A DNA stretch of 64,000 nt, from the NCBI RefSeq assembly GCF_042654585.1, contig NZ_JBHSGR010000004.1:1-64000 (forward strand). The letters run 5' to 3'. Of this stretch, positions 37,398-47,249 are shown piece after piece. Positions within the stretch are counted from its first letter, which is position 1, and every line of letters starts with the position of its first letter. Made by a program: the position numbers and the translations under genes. The DNA comes from Geodermatophilus arenarius. GTDB lineage: Bacteria > Actinomycetota > Actinomycetes > Mycobacteriales > Geodermatophilaceae. The notes beneath the pieces are model-generated. The model saw only the letters and a program-made list of their open reading frames with translations. It was not told where the DNA came from and did no database searches.

Positions 37398-37452
37398 CCG
37401 TCCTCCGCGCCGGCGCTCGTCGGCGTCGTGCCCGGCGTTGCTCCGCCCCCGC

Positions 37453-37474
37453 GTGAGCTCGCGAGCTCGCTCAC
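37453..37474. repeat. palindrome between the two permease genes
   Basis: GTGAGC and GCTCAC flank a core; the embedded GAGCTCGCGAGCTC is a perfect 14-bp palindrome. It overlaps the stop of the upstream permease gene and could form a hairpin that tunes relative expression of the two genes. Confidence 0.6.
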
Positions 37475-38202
37475 GTCCGCACCGCCCGCGTCCACGGGGT
37501 GAGCGCCCGCTCCGCGCCGGCCAGCAGGACGTCGGCCAGCAGGGCGAGCAGCACGCACCCGACCGCGCCGGTGACGATCTCCGCGCGGTAGAAGTTCGCC
37601 GCGAACCCGCCGGTGATCAGCTGCCCGAGCCCGCCGTGGCCGACCAGGACGCCGACCGTCGTCAGTGCGACCGTGGACACCGTGGCGATCCGCAGCCCCG
37701 CCATGAACGCCGGCAGGGCCAGCGGCAGGTCCACCCGCCAGAACGTCTGCGCGGCCGACAGCCCCATCCCCCGCGCCGCCTCGCGGACGTCGGCGGGGAC
37801 GCCCTGCAGGCCGGCGAGGAAGTTCCGCACCAGGATGACCAGCGAGTAGGCGACCAGGCCGATGAGCACGGTGTTCGACGACAGCCCGGTGAAGGGCACC
37901 AGCAGCGCGAACATGGCCAGCGACGGGATCGTGTAGACGACGGTGGACAGGCCGAGCACCGGCGCCGACAGGAACCGGCTGCGCCGGGCGAGCACCGCCA
38001 GCGGCAGCGCGACGGCCGCGCCGATCACCACCGCCAGCACGGTCAGCCGGACGTGCTCGCCGGTGTAGGACAGGATGGAGTCCCAGTTCTCCGTCACGTA
38101 GGACGGGTCGAACCACGGGTTCGGCGCCTCGTCCACCGCGAGCGGCCCCACCGCGGGGTCGCTCACCGCGTCCAGCAGGGGGCGCGCACCCAGGGAGGTC
38201 AC
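37471..38202 (-). CDS. OpuCB/OpuCD-type ABC transporter permease (second)
   Basis: A 243-residue permease. An N-terminal soluble stretch with NPWFDPSYVTENWDSILSYTGEHVRLT precedes five or six membrane segments. The EAA loop is REAARGMGLSAAQTFWRVDLPLALPAFMAGLRIATVSTVAL, followed by GHGGLGQLITGGF. TAGCGT (complement of 38210-38215) lies 7 nt before GTG 38202, a likely leaderless promoter that sits inside the coding start of the divergent ATPase gene. It forms the importer with the second permease, the ATPase and the binding lipoprotein. Confidence 0.88.
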   Translation of the reverse strand: MTSLGARPLLDAVSDPAVGPLAVDEAPNPWFDPSYVTENWDSILSYTGEHVRLTVLAVVIGAAVALPLAVLARRSRFLSAPVLGLSTVVYTIPSLAMFALLVPFTGLSSNTVLIGLVAYSLVILVRNFLAGLQGVPADVREAARGMGLSAAQTFWRVDLPLALPAFMAGLRIATVSTVALTTVGVLVGHGGLGQLITGGFAANFYRAEIVTGAVGCVLLALLADVLLAGAERALTPWTRAVRT

Positions 38203-38205
38203 CCC

Positions 38206-39390
38206 GTGGACGCTACTGCCGCTGCGGGCCGGGAGAGCACCGCAGAGGAGATCCGGCTCGAGGGGGTCAGCAAGACCTACCCCGACGGCACCGTCGGCGT
38301 GGAGCGGCTGGACCTGACCTTCGCCGCGGGCGAGCTGTCGGTCCTGGTCGGCCCGTCCGGCTGCGGCAAGACCACGACGATGAAGATGATCAACCGGGTC
38401 ATCGAGCCGACGACGGGGCGGATCCTGCTCGGCGGTGAGGACGTCACCCGCGTCGACGCCGACCGGCTGCGCCGCCGGATGGGCTACGTGATCCAGAACG
38501 TCGGGCTCTTCCCGCACCGGACCGTGCGGGACAACGTCGCCACCGTGCCGCGGCTGCTGGGCTGGGACAAGCGGCGCACCCGCGCCCGCGTCGACGAGCT
38601 GCTGGCCACCGTGGGCCTCGAGCCCGCCGTCCACGGCGGGCGCTACCCGGCCCAGCTTTCCGGCGGCCAGCGGCAGCGGGCCGGCGTGGCCCGGGCGCTG
38701 GCGGCCGACCCCGCCGTCCTGCTGATGGACGAGCCGTTCTCCGCGGTGGACCCGGTGGTCCGCGAGCGGCTGCAGACGGAGTTCCTGCGGCTGCAGGAGA
38801 CGGTGCGCAAGACGATCGTGTTCGTCACCCACGACATCGAGGAGGCCGTCCGCCTCGGCGACCGGATCGCGGTGATGAGCACCCGCGGCCACGTCGAGCA
38901 GTTCGCCCCGCCCGCGGAGCTGCTCGGCCGGCCGGCCAACGCCTTCGTCGCCGACTTCGTGGGCGCCGACCGCGGCCTCAAGCGGCTGGCGGTCACCGGC
39001 ATCGGCCCCGACGACCTGGAGCGGCCGCCGGTCGTGCACGTGGCCGACGGGCTGGCCGACGCCCGCGCGTCGCTGGAGGCCGCCGGCGCCCGCTGGGCGG
39101 TCGTCCTGGACGACGACGGCCGGCTGCACGGCTGGCTGTCCGCGGAGCGGGCCACGGGCGCCGGCACGGTGGGGACGGCGGCGCGCCGGATGGAGGCCTG
39201 GGTGCCCGCCGACGCGACGCTCAAGACCGCGTTCTCGACGATGCTCCAGCACGAGGCCGGCTGGGTCGCGGTGCTCGACGGCGACGTCTTCCTCGGCGTG
39301 CTCACCCCCGACTCGCTGCACGCGGCGCTGCGCCGCTCGGTGGAGGGGACGGCCCCGGAGACCGCCGGCCCGGTGCCCGCCCGGGGCTGA
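38206..39390 (+). CDS. OpuCA/ProV-type ABC transporter ATP-binding protein with CBS domains
   Basis: A 394-residue ATPase. The nucleotide-binding domain (about residues 13-250) has Walker A GPSGCGKT, the Q-loop VIQNVGLFP, signature LSGGQRQRAGVARAL and Walker B AVLLMDEPFSAVDP. After residue 270 two CBS-like repeats follow (ARWAVVLDDDGRLHGWL; TLKTAFSTMLQHEAGWVAVLDGDVFLGVL). In OpuA-type systems these sense ionic strength. The start GTG 38206 is only 3 nt from the divergent permease start; its GGGAGGT ribosome-binding site lies inside the permease's first codons. Confidence 0.9.
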   Translation: MDATAAAGRESTAEEIRLEGVSKTYPDGTVGVERLDLTFAAGELSVLVGPSGCGKTTTMKMINRVIEPTTGRILLGGEDVTRVDADRLRRRMGYVIQNVGLFPHRTVRDNVATVPRLLGWDKRRTRARVDELLATVGLEPAVHGGRYPAQLSGGQRQRAGVARALAADPAVLLMDEPFSAVDPVVRERLQTEFLRLQETVRKTIVFVTHDIEEAVRLGDRIAVMSTRGHVEQFAPPAELLGRPANAFVADFVGADRGLKRLAVTGIGPDDLERPPVVHVADGLADARASLEAAGARWAVVLDDDGRLHGWLSAERATGAGTVGTAARRMEAWVPADATLKTAFSTMLQHEAGWVAVLDGDVFLGVLTPDSLHAALRRSVEGTAPETAGPVPARG

Positions 39391-39407
39391 GCGGCCGGGC
39401 CGGCTCG

Positions 39408-39935
39408 CTAGGCCCGGACGCCGTCCCCCGGCCGCCGGTCGTCGCGCTCCTCCGGCGGGATGCGGCAGACCGACTCCAGCCACAGCGCGGCGACGGTCAG
39501 CGACACGGCGCACAGGACGCCGACGACCGCGGTGACCGTGTCGCCGCCGGCCGCCTGCAGCCGGGACACCGCCGGGGCCACGTGCAGCAGCACCCCGGCC
39601 CAGACACCGACGAACGCCGCGCCGACGAAGGCGCTGGCCTGCGCGAGCACCGCCAGCCGCGCGACCAGCAGCGGCTCGACCCGGCGCACCAGCGGCGCGC
39701 CGCGGTCGGCGGGCGGCGCCGCCTCTCCCCCGCGGGCGCTGCGCCGGGCGGCGCGCTCGGCCTCCAGCCGGACGCGCAGCGTGCGGGCGCCGAGCGCCTC
39801 GGCGGCGGCGAGCAGCGCCAGCGGCACCGGCAGCCACCAGCGCAGCGGCGGCAGGCTGCCGTAGGTCGCGCGGACCAGCAGCCAGGCGGCCAGCGCCAGC
39901 CCGACGGCGACGACGACCAGGTCGCGGCGGTTCAC
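39408..39935 (-). CDS. DUF3180 membrane protein
   Basis: A 175-residue protein with four hydrophobic segments (about residues 6-25, 33-50, 92-118 and 130-150), as in the DUF3180 family. ARLAVLAQASAFVGAAFVGVWAGVLLHV is the most conserved-looking part. It ends the ftsH-folE-folP-folB-folK operon and overlaps folK by 4 nt, the same arrangement as Rv3605c in M. tuberculosis. Function unknown; conserved linkage hints at a folate or membrane role but nothing more. Confidence 0.85.
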   Translation of the reverse strand: MNRRDLVVVAVGLALAAWLLVRATYGSLPPLRWWLPVPLALLAAAEALGARTLRVRLEAERAARRSARGGEAAPPADRGAPLVRRVEPLLVARLAVLAQASAFVGAAFVGVWAGVLLHVAPAVSRLQAAGGDTVTAVVGVLCAVSLTVAALWLESVCRIPPEERDDRRPGDGVRA

Positions 39936-40444
39936 CGGCCCCAATGCAGGTGCTCCCACCGCACGACCGCGGCCACGTCCTCCGGCGGGAGCGCCGCGAC
40001 GAGGTCGGCCACCCTCCCGTGCCCCGGCAGCACCGCGGTCGGGTCCAGCGACAGCCACGGGACCAGCACGAACGCCCGCTCGTGCGCCCGCGGGTGCGGC
40101 AGCGTGAGGGCCGGGTCGTCGGAGAGGACCGGGGTGCCGTCGTCGGCGGTCACCGTGACGACGTCGACGTCGAGGGTGCGCGCGCCCCACCGCACGTCGC
40201 GGGTGCGGCCGGCGGCCTGCTCCAGCTCGTGCGCGCGGGCCAGCCAGCCGGCGGCGTCGCGGTCGCCGCGGACGAACACCACCGCGTTGAGGTAGGGCGG
40301 CTGCTCGACCGGCCCCCACGGCGGCGTCTCGTACAGCGTCGAGCGGGCGACCAGGCCGTCGACCCGGAGCGCCTCGACGGCGGTGCGCAGCGCCTTCGCG
40401 CGGTCGCCGAGGTTGGCGCCGAGCGAGAGCACGGCGCGGCTCAC
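39932..40444 (-). CDS. folK: 2-amino-4-hydroxy-6-hydroxymethyldihydropteridine diphosphokinase
   Basis: A 170-residue pyrophosphokinase of folate synthesis. SLGANLGDRAKALRTAVEAL starts at residue 7. The ETPPWGPVEQPPYLNAVV loop and the metal-binding RTLDVDVV motif (Asp pair) with HPRAHERAFVLVPW are all present. Length is typical. GTG 40444 overlaps folB by 4 nt upstream, and the stop overlaps the DUF3180 gene. Confidence 0.95.
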   Translation of the reverse strand: MSRAVLSLGANLGDRAKALRTAVEALRVDGLVARSTLYETPPWGPVEQPPYLNAVVFVRGDRDAAGWLARAHELEQAAGRTRDVRWGARTLDVDVVTVTADDGTPVLSDDPALTLPHPRAHERAFVLVPWLSLDPTAVLPGHGRVADLVAALPPEDVAAVVRWEHLHWGR

Positions 40445-40821
40445 GGCGCACGCTCGCGGCGGATGGTGACGGTGACGTCGTCGAAGGGGACGCCCAGGTC
40501 GGCCTCCGGCTTGTGCACGGTGATCTCGGCGGCCTCGACCAGCGGGTCGGCGAGGCAGACGTCGGCCAGCCGCTGGCAGAGGGTCTCGAGCAGGTCCACC
40601 GGGTCCCCGGTGAGGACGGCGTGCAGCCGCTGGGCGAGCTCGGCGTAGTCGACCGTCCTGGTCAGGTCGTCGCCGGCCGCGGCGGGTGCGGTGTCGAGCT
40701 CCAGGACGGCGTCGACGGAGAAGGTCTGCCCGTTCTCGCGCTCGAAGCCGTGGACGCCGTGGTGGGCGTGCGCGGTCAGGCCCCGGACGGCGATCCGGTC
40801 GGGGACGCGGGCGTCAGTCAC
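40441..40821 (-). CDS. folB: dihydroneopterin aldolase
   Basis: A 126-residue enzyme that cleaves dihydroneopterin to 6-hydroxymethyl-dihydropterin. RIAVRGLTAHAHHGVHGFERENGQTFSVDAVLELD and the TVDYAELAQRL segment, followed by ETLCQRLADVCL with a conserved Glu, match FolB. VTVHKP-type EITVHKPEADLGVPFDDVTVTI closes the fold. GTG 40821 overlaps the folP end by 8 nt; a longer frame upstream lies wholly within folP and is rejected. Confidence 0.94.
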   Translation of the reverse strand: MTDARVPDRIAVRGLTAHAHHGVHGFERENGQTFSVDAVLELDTAPAAAGDDLTRTVDYAELAQRLHAVLTGDPVDLLETLCQRLADVCLADPLVEAAEITVHKPEADLGVPFDDVTVTIRRERAP

Positions 40822-41677
40822 GGCGGGCCTCCTCGCGGGCGCGCTGGACGGCGGCCACGGTGCGGACGGCGTCGGCCGAGCCCGCGGCGTCGTGCACCCG
40901 CACGCCCCAGGCGCCGGCCTCCGCGGCCAGGACGGTCGTGGCCAGGGTGGCGGCGTCGCGTCCCGGCGCCGGGCGCAGTGCGCCGTCGGCACCGGCGAGC
41001 AGGCGGCCGAGGAAGGACTTGCGCGAGGCGCCGACCAGCACCGGCAGGCCGAGGGACACCACCTGGGGCAGCGCGGCCAGCAGCGCCCAGTTGTGCGCGG
41101 CCTGCTTGGCGAAGCCCAGGCCGGGGTCGAGCACGAGCTGGGCGGGGTCCACGCCCGCCGACAGCGCGGCGTCGACCCGGGTGGTGAGCTCCGCGCAGAC
41201 CTCGGCGACGACGTCGCCGTAGGTGGCCTGCGCGTACATCTCCCGGCTGTGGCCGCGCCAGTGCATGAGCACCCACGGGACGCCGGCGTCGGCGACGAGC
41301 GCGGCCATGCCGTCGTCGGCCAGCCCGCCGCTGATGTCGTTGACCAGCACCGCCCCGGCCTCCAGCGCCGCCTCGGCGACCTCGGTGCGGGTGGTGTCGA
41401 CGCTGACCCGCACGCCGCCGTCGGTGAGCTCGCGGACCACCGGGACGACGCGGCGGCGCTCCTCGGCGGCGTCCACGCGGTCGGCGCCCGGGCGGGTGGA
41501 CTCGCCGCCGACGTCGACGTAGTCGGCGCCCGCCGCGGCCATCGCCAGGCCGTGCGCGACCGCGGACGCCGTGTCGGCGAAGCAGCCGCCGTCGGAGAAG
41601 GAGTCGGGCGTGACGTTGAGGACGCCCATCACCACGCACCGGCCCGGGTGCAGGAGCTCGGCGGGGCGGCCGGTCAC
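40814..41677 (-). CDS. folP: dihydropteroate synthase
   Basis: A 287-residue TIM-barrel enzyme that condenses p-aminobenzoate with the pterin diphosphate; it is the sulfonamide target. VVMGVLNVTPDSFSDGG and the DYVDVGGESTRPGA loop bind the pterin diphosphate. VLVNDISGG, LDPGLGFAKQAAHNWALL and GASRKSFLGRLL follow. GTG 41677 overlaps folE by 4 nt. Catalytic motifs are intact, so this is the true enzyme rather than a FolP2-like paralogue. Confidence 0.95.
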   Translation of the reverse strand: MTGRPAELLHPGRCVVMGVLNVTPDSFSDGGCFADTASAVAHGLAMAAAGADYVDVGGESTRPGADRVDAAEERRRVVPVVRELTDGGVRVSVDTTRTEVAEAALEAGAVLVNDISGGLADDGMAALVADAGVPWVLMHWRGHSREMYAQATYGDVVAEVCAELTTRVDAALSAGVDPAQLVLDPGLGFAKQAAHNWALLAALPQVVSLGLPVLVGASRKSFLGRLLAGADGALRPAPGRDAATLATTVLAAEAGAWGVRVHDAAGSADAVRTVAAVQRAREEARRD

Positions 41678-42287
41678 CGGCCCAGGACGAGGCTCATCGC
41701 CTCGGCACGGGTGGCCGCGTTGTCCCGGAAGATGCCGCGGACGGCCGAGGTGACCGTCGTCGACCCGGGCTTGCGGATGCCGCGCATGCCCATGCACAGG
41801 TGCTCGGCCTCGACGACGACGAGCACGCCGCGCGGCTTGAGGTGCTCGGCCAGCGCGTCGGCGATCTGCCGGGTCATCCGCTCCTGCACCTGCGGGCGGC
41901 GGGCGTAGACGTCGACCAGGCGGGCCAGCTTGGACAGCCCGGTCACCCGGCCGTCGTCGCCGGGGATGTAACCGACGTGCGCGGCGCCGTGGAACGGCAC
42001 CAGGTGGTGCTCGCAGGTCGAGTACATCGGGATGTCCCGGACCAGGACCATCTCGTCGTGGTCCTCGTCGAAGACGGTGGCGAGCACCTCGCCGGGGTCC
42101 TGCCAGAGGCCGGCGAAGGTCTCGGCGTAGGCCCGGGCGACCCGGGCGGGGGTGTCCCGCAGCCCGGGCCGGTCCGGGTCCTCGCCCACCGCGAGCAGCA
42201 GCTCGCGGACGGCGGCCTCCGCCCGCGCCGAGTCGACCCGCGAGAAGTCCGGACGGACCTCGTCCTCGGCCTCTTCCGGGATCTCAC

Positions 42288-42291
<4 letters not shown>
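41674..42291 (-). CDS. folE: GTP cyclohydrolase I
   Basis: A 205-residue zinc enzyme that opens GTP to dihydroneopterin triphosphate, the entry to folate. Signatures: LRDTPARVARAYAETFAG, MYSTCEHHLVPFHGAAHVGYIPGD (zinc Cys and catalytic His), GLSKLARLVDVYARRPQVQERMT and the second zinc Cys in AEHLCMGMRGI. ATG 42291 overlaps the ftsH stop as ATGA, so translation is coupled to ftsH. Confidence 0.97.
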
Positions 42292-44315
<2,024 letters not shown>

Positions 44316-44437
44316 ACACCGATGCCGGGCGGCCGGGGGGCTCCGGCCTGGCCCGTCGACCCTCCTGATCGCGTCCGGTGACGCTCCGCGCGACCCGGGC
44401 GGGCACCCTGGCGCTCGGTCCAGCGTCGTTGCGGTCG

Positions 44438-44443
44438 ACGGTA
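44438..44443 (-). promoter_or_regulatory. -10 box candidate for ftsH operon
   Basis: TACCGT on the minus strand in the 201-nt gap between hpt and ftsH, giving a leader of over 100 nt. The rest of the gap holds no visible gene. Confidence 0.35.
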
Positions 44444-44516
44444 CACCGGGGAGGCTGCACGTCCCCTGTGTGCGAGCTGCCCGGGTGCTGGGCTCTCCCC
44501 CGTGCTGGGGACCCCG

Positions 44517-45104
44517 CTAGCTCGCGTAGACCTCGGGCTTGAGCGTCCCGATGTAGGGCAGGTCGCGGTAGCGCTCCGCGTAGTCGAGGCCGTAGCCGAC
44601 GACGAACTCGTTGGGGATGTCGAACCCGACGTAGCGCACCGGCACCTCGACCTTGATCGCGTCGGGCTTGCGCAGCAACGCGCACACCTCCAGGGAGGCG
44701 GGCCGGCGGCTGCCGAGGTTCTTGAGCAGCCAGGACAGGGTCAGCCCGGAGTCGATGATGTCCTCGAGGACGAGCACGTCCATGCCGGAGATGTCCCGGT
44801 CGAGGTCCTTGAGGATGCGCACGACCCCCGAGGAGCTGGTGGAGCTGCCGTAGGAGGAGACGGCCATGAACTCCATCTGGGTGGGCAGCCGCAGCGCCCG
44901 GGCGAAGTCGCTCATGAACAGCACCGCGCCCTTGAGGACGCCGACGAGCAGGACCTCCCGGCCCTCGTAGTCCCGCGCGATCTGGTCGGCCAGCTCGGTG
45001 ATCTTGTCCTGGATCTGCTGCTCGGACAGCAGCACGTGGTCGATGTCGGGGCCGTAGCCGTGGTCGGGCCCCAGCACGACAGGGGTCGACGCGGTCTCGC
45101 TCAC
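44517..45104 (-). CDS. hpt: hypoxanthine phosphoribosyltransferase
   Basis: A 195-residue purine-salvage enzyme. LLVGVLKGAVLFMSDFARAL, the flexible-loop SSYGSSTSSSG and the PRPP-binding VLVLEDIIDSGLTLSWLLKNL with its acidic pair are all present, followed by YVGFDIPNEFVVGYGLDYAERYRDLPYIG near the end. GTG 45104 overlaps the tilS stop by 4 nt. The hpt-tilS pair before ftsH is a widely conserved bacterial arrangement. Confidence 0.96.
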   Translation of the reverse strand: MSETASTPVVLGPDHGYGPDIDHVLLSEQQIQDKITELADQIARDYEGREVLLVGVLKGAVLFMSDFARALRLPTQMEFMAVSSYGSSTSSSGVVRILKDLDRDISGMDVLVLEDIIDSGLTLSWLLKNLGSRRPASLEVCALLRKPDAIKVEVPVRYVGFDIPNEFVVGYGLDYAERYRDLPYIGTLKPEVYAS

Positions 45105-46111
45105 GGGGCCTGCTCCTCGGGGTCGGGGGCGGTTCCGGCCCTCCCGCCCCGGGAGCCGGCGGGCCGCAGCACCAGCCTGCCAGACGTCCGGAGCGCCTCC
45201 GCACCGCCCGGGAGGGCCACCGGTCCCTGCCCGCGCCACCCGGTGAGCAGCGCGTCGACGGCGGCCAGGTGCACCGCCTGCAGGTCGCCGACCCCCGCCC
45301 CGCGCAGCCAGCCGCGCAGCACCCGGCGGCGCAGCGCGGCCGGCAGCGGCGCCAGGTCCGCGACCGGCAGGCCGTCCGGGCCGGCGAGCCGGGCGAGGTG
45401 GCCGTCGGCCAGCGCGTCGAGGGCGTCGAGGTCCTCCCGCAGCAGGTCCGCCGTCCGGGCCAGGGCCGGCGCGACGCCGCCGCCGAGCACGTCCTCGAGC
45501 AGGGGCAGCACCTCGGCGCGCAGCCGCGCGCGGCGGTAGGCGGGGTCGGTGTTCCACGGGTCGTCCCACACCGGCAGGCCCAGGGCCGCGCAGGCGGCCC
45601 GGGTGGTGGCCCGGCGGACGCCGAGCAGGGGCCGCCAGAACGGCGGGCGCTCGGCCACCATCCCGGCCACCGAGCGCGGGCCCGAGCCGCGGCCCAGCCC
45701 GAGCAGCACGGTCTCGGCCTGGTCGTCGAGGGTGTGGCCGAGGGCGATGCGCGCGCCGCGCTCCCGCGCGCACCCGGTCAGGGCCGCGTACCGGGCGGCG
45801 CGGGCCGCGGCCTCGGGGCCGCCCGCGGCGCCCACCTCGACCGGGACGACCAGCACCGGGTCCAGCCCCGTCCCGCGCAGCAGGTCGGCGGTGTCCCGCG
45901 CGCGCTGCGCCGACCCCGGCTGCAGACCGTGGTCGACGGTCACCGCGCCCGCGGGCACCCCGGCGCGCGGGGCCTCGAAGGCGACCGCGGCGGCCAGCGC
46001 GAGGGAGTCCGCTCCCCCGCTGACGGCGACCAGCACCGGTTGCCCGGACGCCCGCAGGCCCGGCCGGACGGCGCTGCGGACCTGCGCGACCGGGACCGGC
46101 GGGCCGCTCAC
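45101..46111 (-). CDS. tilS: tRNA(Ile)-lysidine synthetase
   Basis: A 336-residue N-type ATP pyrophosphatase that adds lysine to the CAU anticodon of tRNA-Ile. The PP-loop SGGADS is at residues 31-36. VDHGLQPGSAQRA, LGHTLDDQAETVLLGLGRGSG and RPLLGVRRATTRAACAALGLPVWDDPWNTDPAYRRARLR match TilS. The C-terminal domain is short, as in actinobacteria. It lies 13 nt downstream of the zinc metalloprotease gene, in the same direction. Confidence 0.95.
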   Translation of the reverse strand: MSGPPVPVAQVRSAVRPGLRASGQPVLVAVSGGADSLALAAAVAFEAPRAGVPAGAVTVDHGLQPGSAQRARDTADLLRGTGLDPVLVVPVEVGAAGGPEAAARAARYAALTGCARERGARIALGHTLDDQAETVLLGLGRGSGPRSVAGMVAERPPFWRPLLGVRRATTRAACAALGLPVWDDPWNTDPAYRRARLRAEVLPLLEDVLGGGVAPALARTADLLREDLDALDALADGHLARLAGPDGLPVADLAPLPAALRRRVLRGWLRGAGVGDLQAVHLAAVDALLTGWRGQGPVALPGGAEALRTSGRLVLRPAGSRGGRAGTAPDPEEQAP

Positions 46112-46124
46112 CGCGCCCCGGGGG

Positions 46125-47213
46125 TCAGGCGGTCACGGCCGGGCGGCCGTGCACCCGCTCGACCCACCGGGCGGGGTCGGTGAGCTCCTCGACGAGCGGC
46201 AGGGTCTCCGGCCCGGTCCACACCCGGTTGAAGCCCTCCATGCCGACGAGGTCCACGACGCCGCCGACGAAGGTCCGCCCGTCGGCGTACTGCTTCATCT
46301 TCTGCTCCAGGCCCAGCAGCCGGCGCAGCACGCGGTCGAACGGGCCGCGGCCCTTGCGGCGCTGCGCGAAGCGCTTGCGCAGCGTCCGGACCGAGGGCAC
46401 GACGTCGGGGCCGACGCCGTCCATGACGAACTCGGCGTGCCCCTCGACCAGGCTCATCACCGCGGTGACCCGGTCGAGGACGGCGCGCTGCTCGGGGTCG
46501 CGCACCAGCGCCATCAGCCCCTGGGAGCCCTCGTCGCCGTCCCCGCCGCGGACGGCGTCGGCGATCCCGCGGACGAGGTCGGACATCCGGTCGCGCAGCG
46601 CGTCGGGGCTGAGGTCGGTGGCCTCGACGAACTCGGCGATCTGTGCCTCGAGGTGGTCGCGCAGCCACGGGAAGGCGGTGAACTGCAGCTGGTGGGTGAC
46701 CTCGTGCAGGCACACCCACATGCGGAAGTCGGTCGGGTCCACGCCCAGCTTGCGCTCGGCGTCGACGACGTTCGGCGCCACCAGCAGCAGCCGCCCCCCG
46801 GTGCCGAACACCTCGTACTGGCCGAGGACGCGGGAGGACAGGAACGCCAGCAGCCCCCCGGCCTGGACGCCGGTGGCGCGCGAGCCGATCGCGGTGGCCA
46901 GCGGCCCGGGCCGGCTCTCCGAGCGCTCGGTGAGCGCGGTGACCAGCGGGTCCAGCAGGGCCGCCATGCCGGTGGTGTTGGCGTCGATCCAGCCGGGCCG
47001 GTCGACGACGGCGACCTCCGGCACGGGGCCGCCCGCGACCGGGTGCAGCCCGGTCAGGCCCTCGACGTGGGCCACGGCGGCCGCGGCGGCCTCGTGCAGC
47101 TCGCGGACGACGGCGCCGGCCTCCTCCCGCGTGGTCGCGGGCCCGGGCCCGGCCAGCCGGCGGGCGGTGCGCCCGGCGAGCTCCCAGTCGACCAGTGCGC
47201 TGCTCGTCATCAC
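46125..47213 (-). CDS. zinc-dependent metalloprotease, DUF2342 family
   Basis: A 362-residue protein of the family often labelled coenzyme F420 biosynthesis-associated. The core has HEVTHQLQF (about residues 164-172, a HExxH zinc motif), NVVDAERKLGVDPTDFRMWVCL before it, and SLVEGHAEFVMDGVG with the downstream Glu ligand. Other conserved parts are VDWELAGRTARRL and KMKQYADGRTFVGGVVDLVGMEGFNRVW. The substrate is unknown. It sits between dacB and tilS as Rv3626c does in M. tuberculosis. The start ATG 47213 is one of two adjacent ATGs. Confidence 0.88.
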   Translation of the reverse strand: MMTSSALVDWELAGRTARRLAGPGPATTREEAGAVVRELHEAAAAAVAHVEGLTGLHPVAGGPVPEVAVVDRPGWIDANTTGMAALLDPLVTALTERSESRPGPLATAIGSRATGVQAGGLLAFLSSRVLGQYEVFGTGGRLLLVAPNVVDAERKLGVDPTDFRMWVCLHEVTHQLQFTAFPWLRDHLEAQIAEFVEATDLSPDALRDRMSDLVRGIADAVRGGDGDEGSQGLMALVRDPEQRAVLDRVTAVMSLVEGHAEFVMDGVGPDVVPSVRTLRKRFAQRRKGRGPFDRVLRRLLGLEQKMKQYADGRTFVGGVVDLVGMEGFNRVWTGPETLPLVEELTDPARWVERVHGRPAVTA

Positions 47214-47249
47214 CTCACCGTACGCGGGGAGGCCGGGCGTCGGCCCCGT

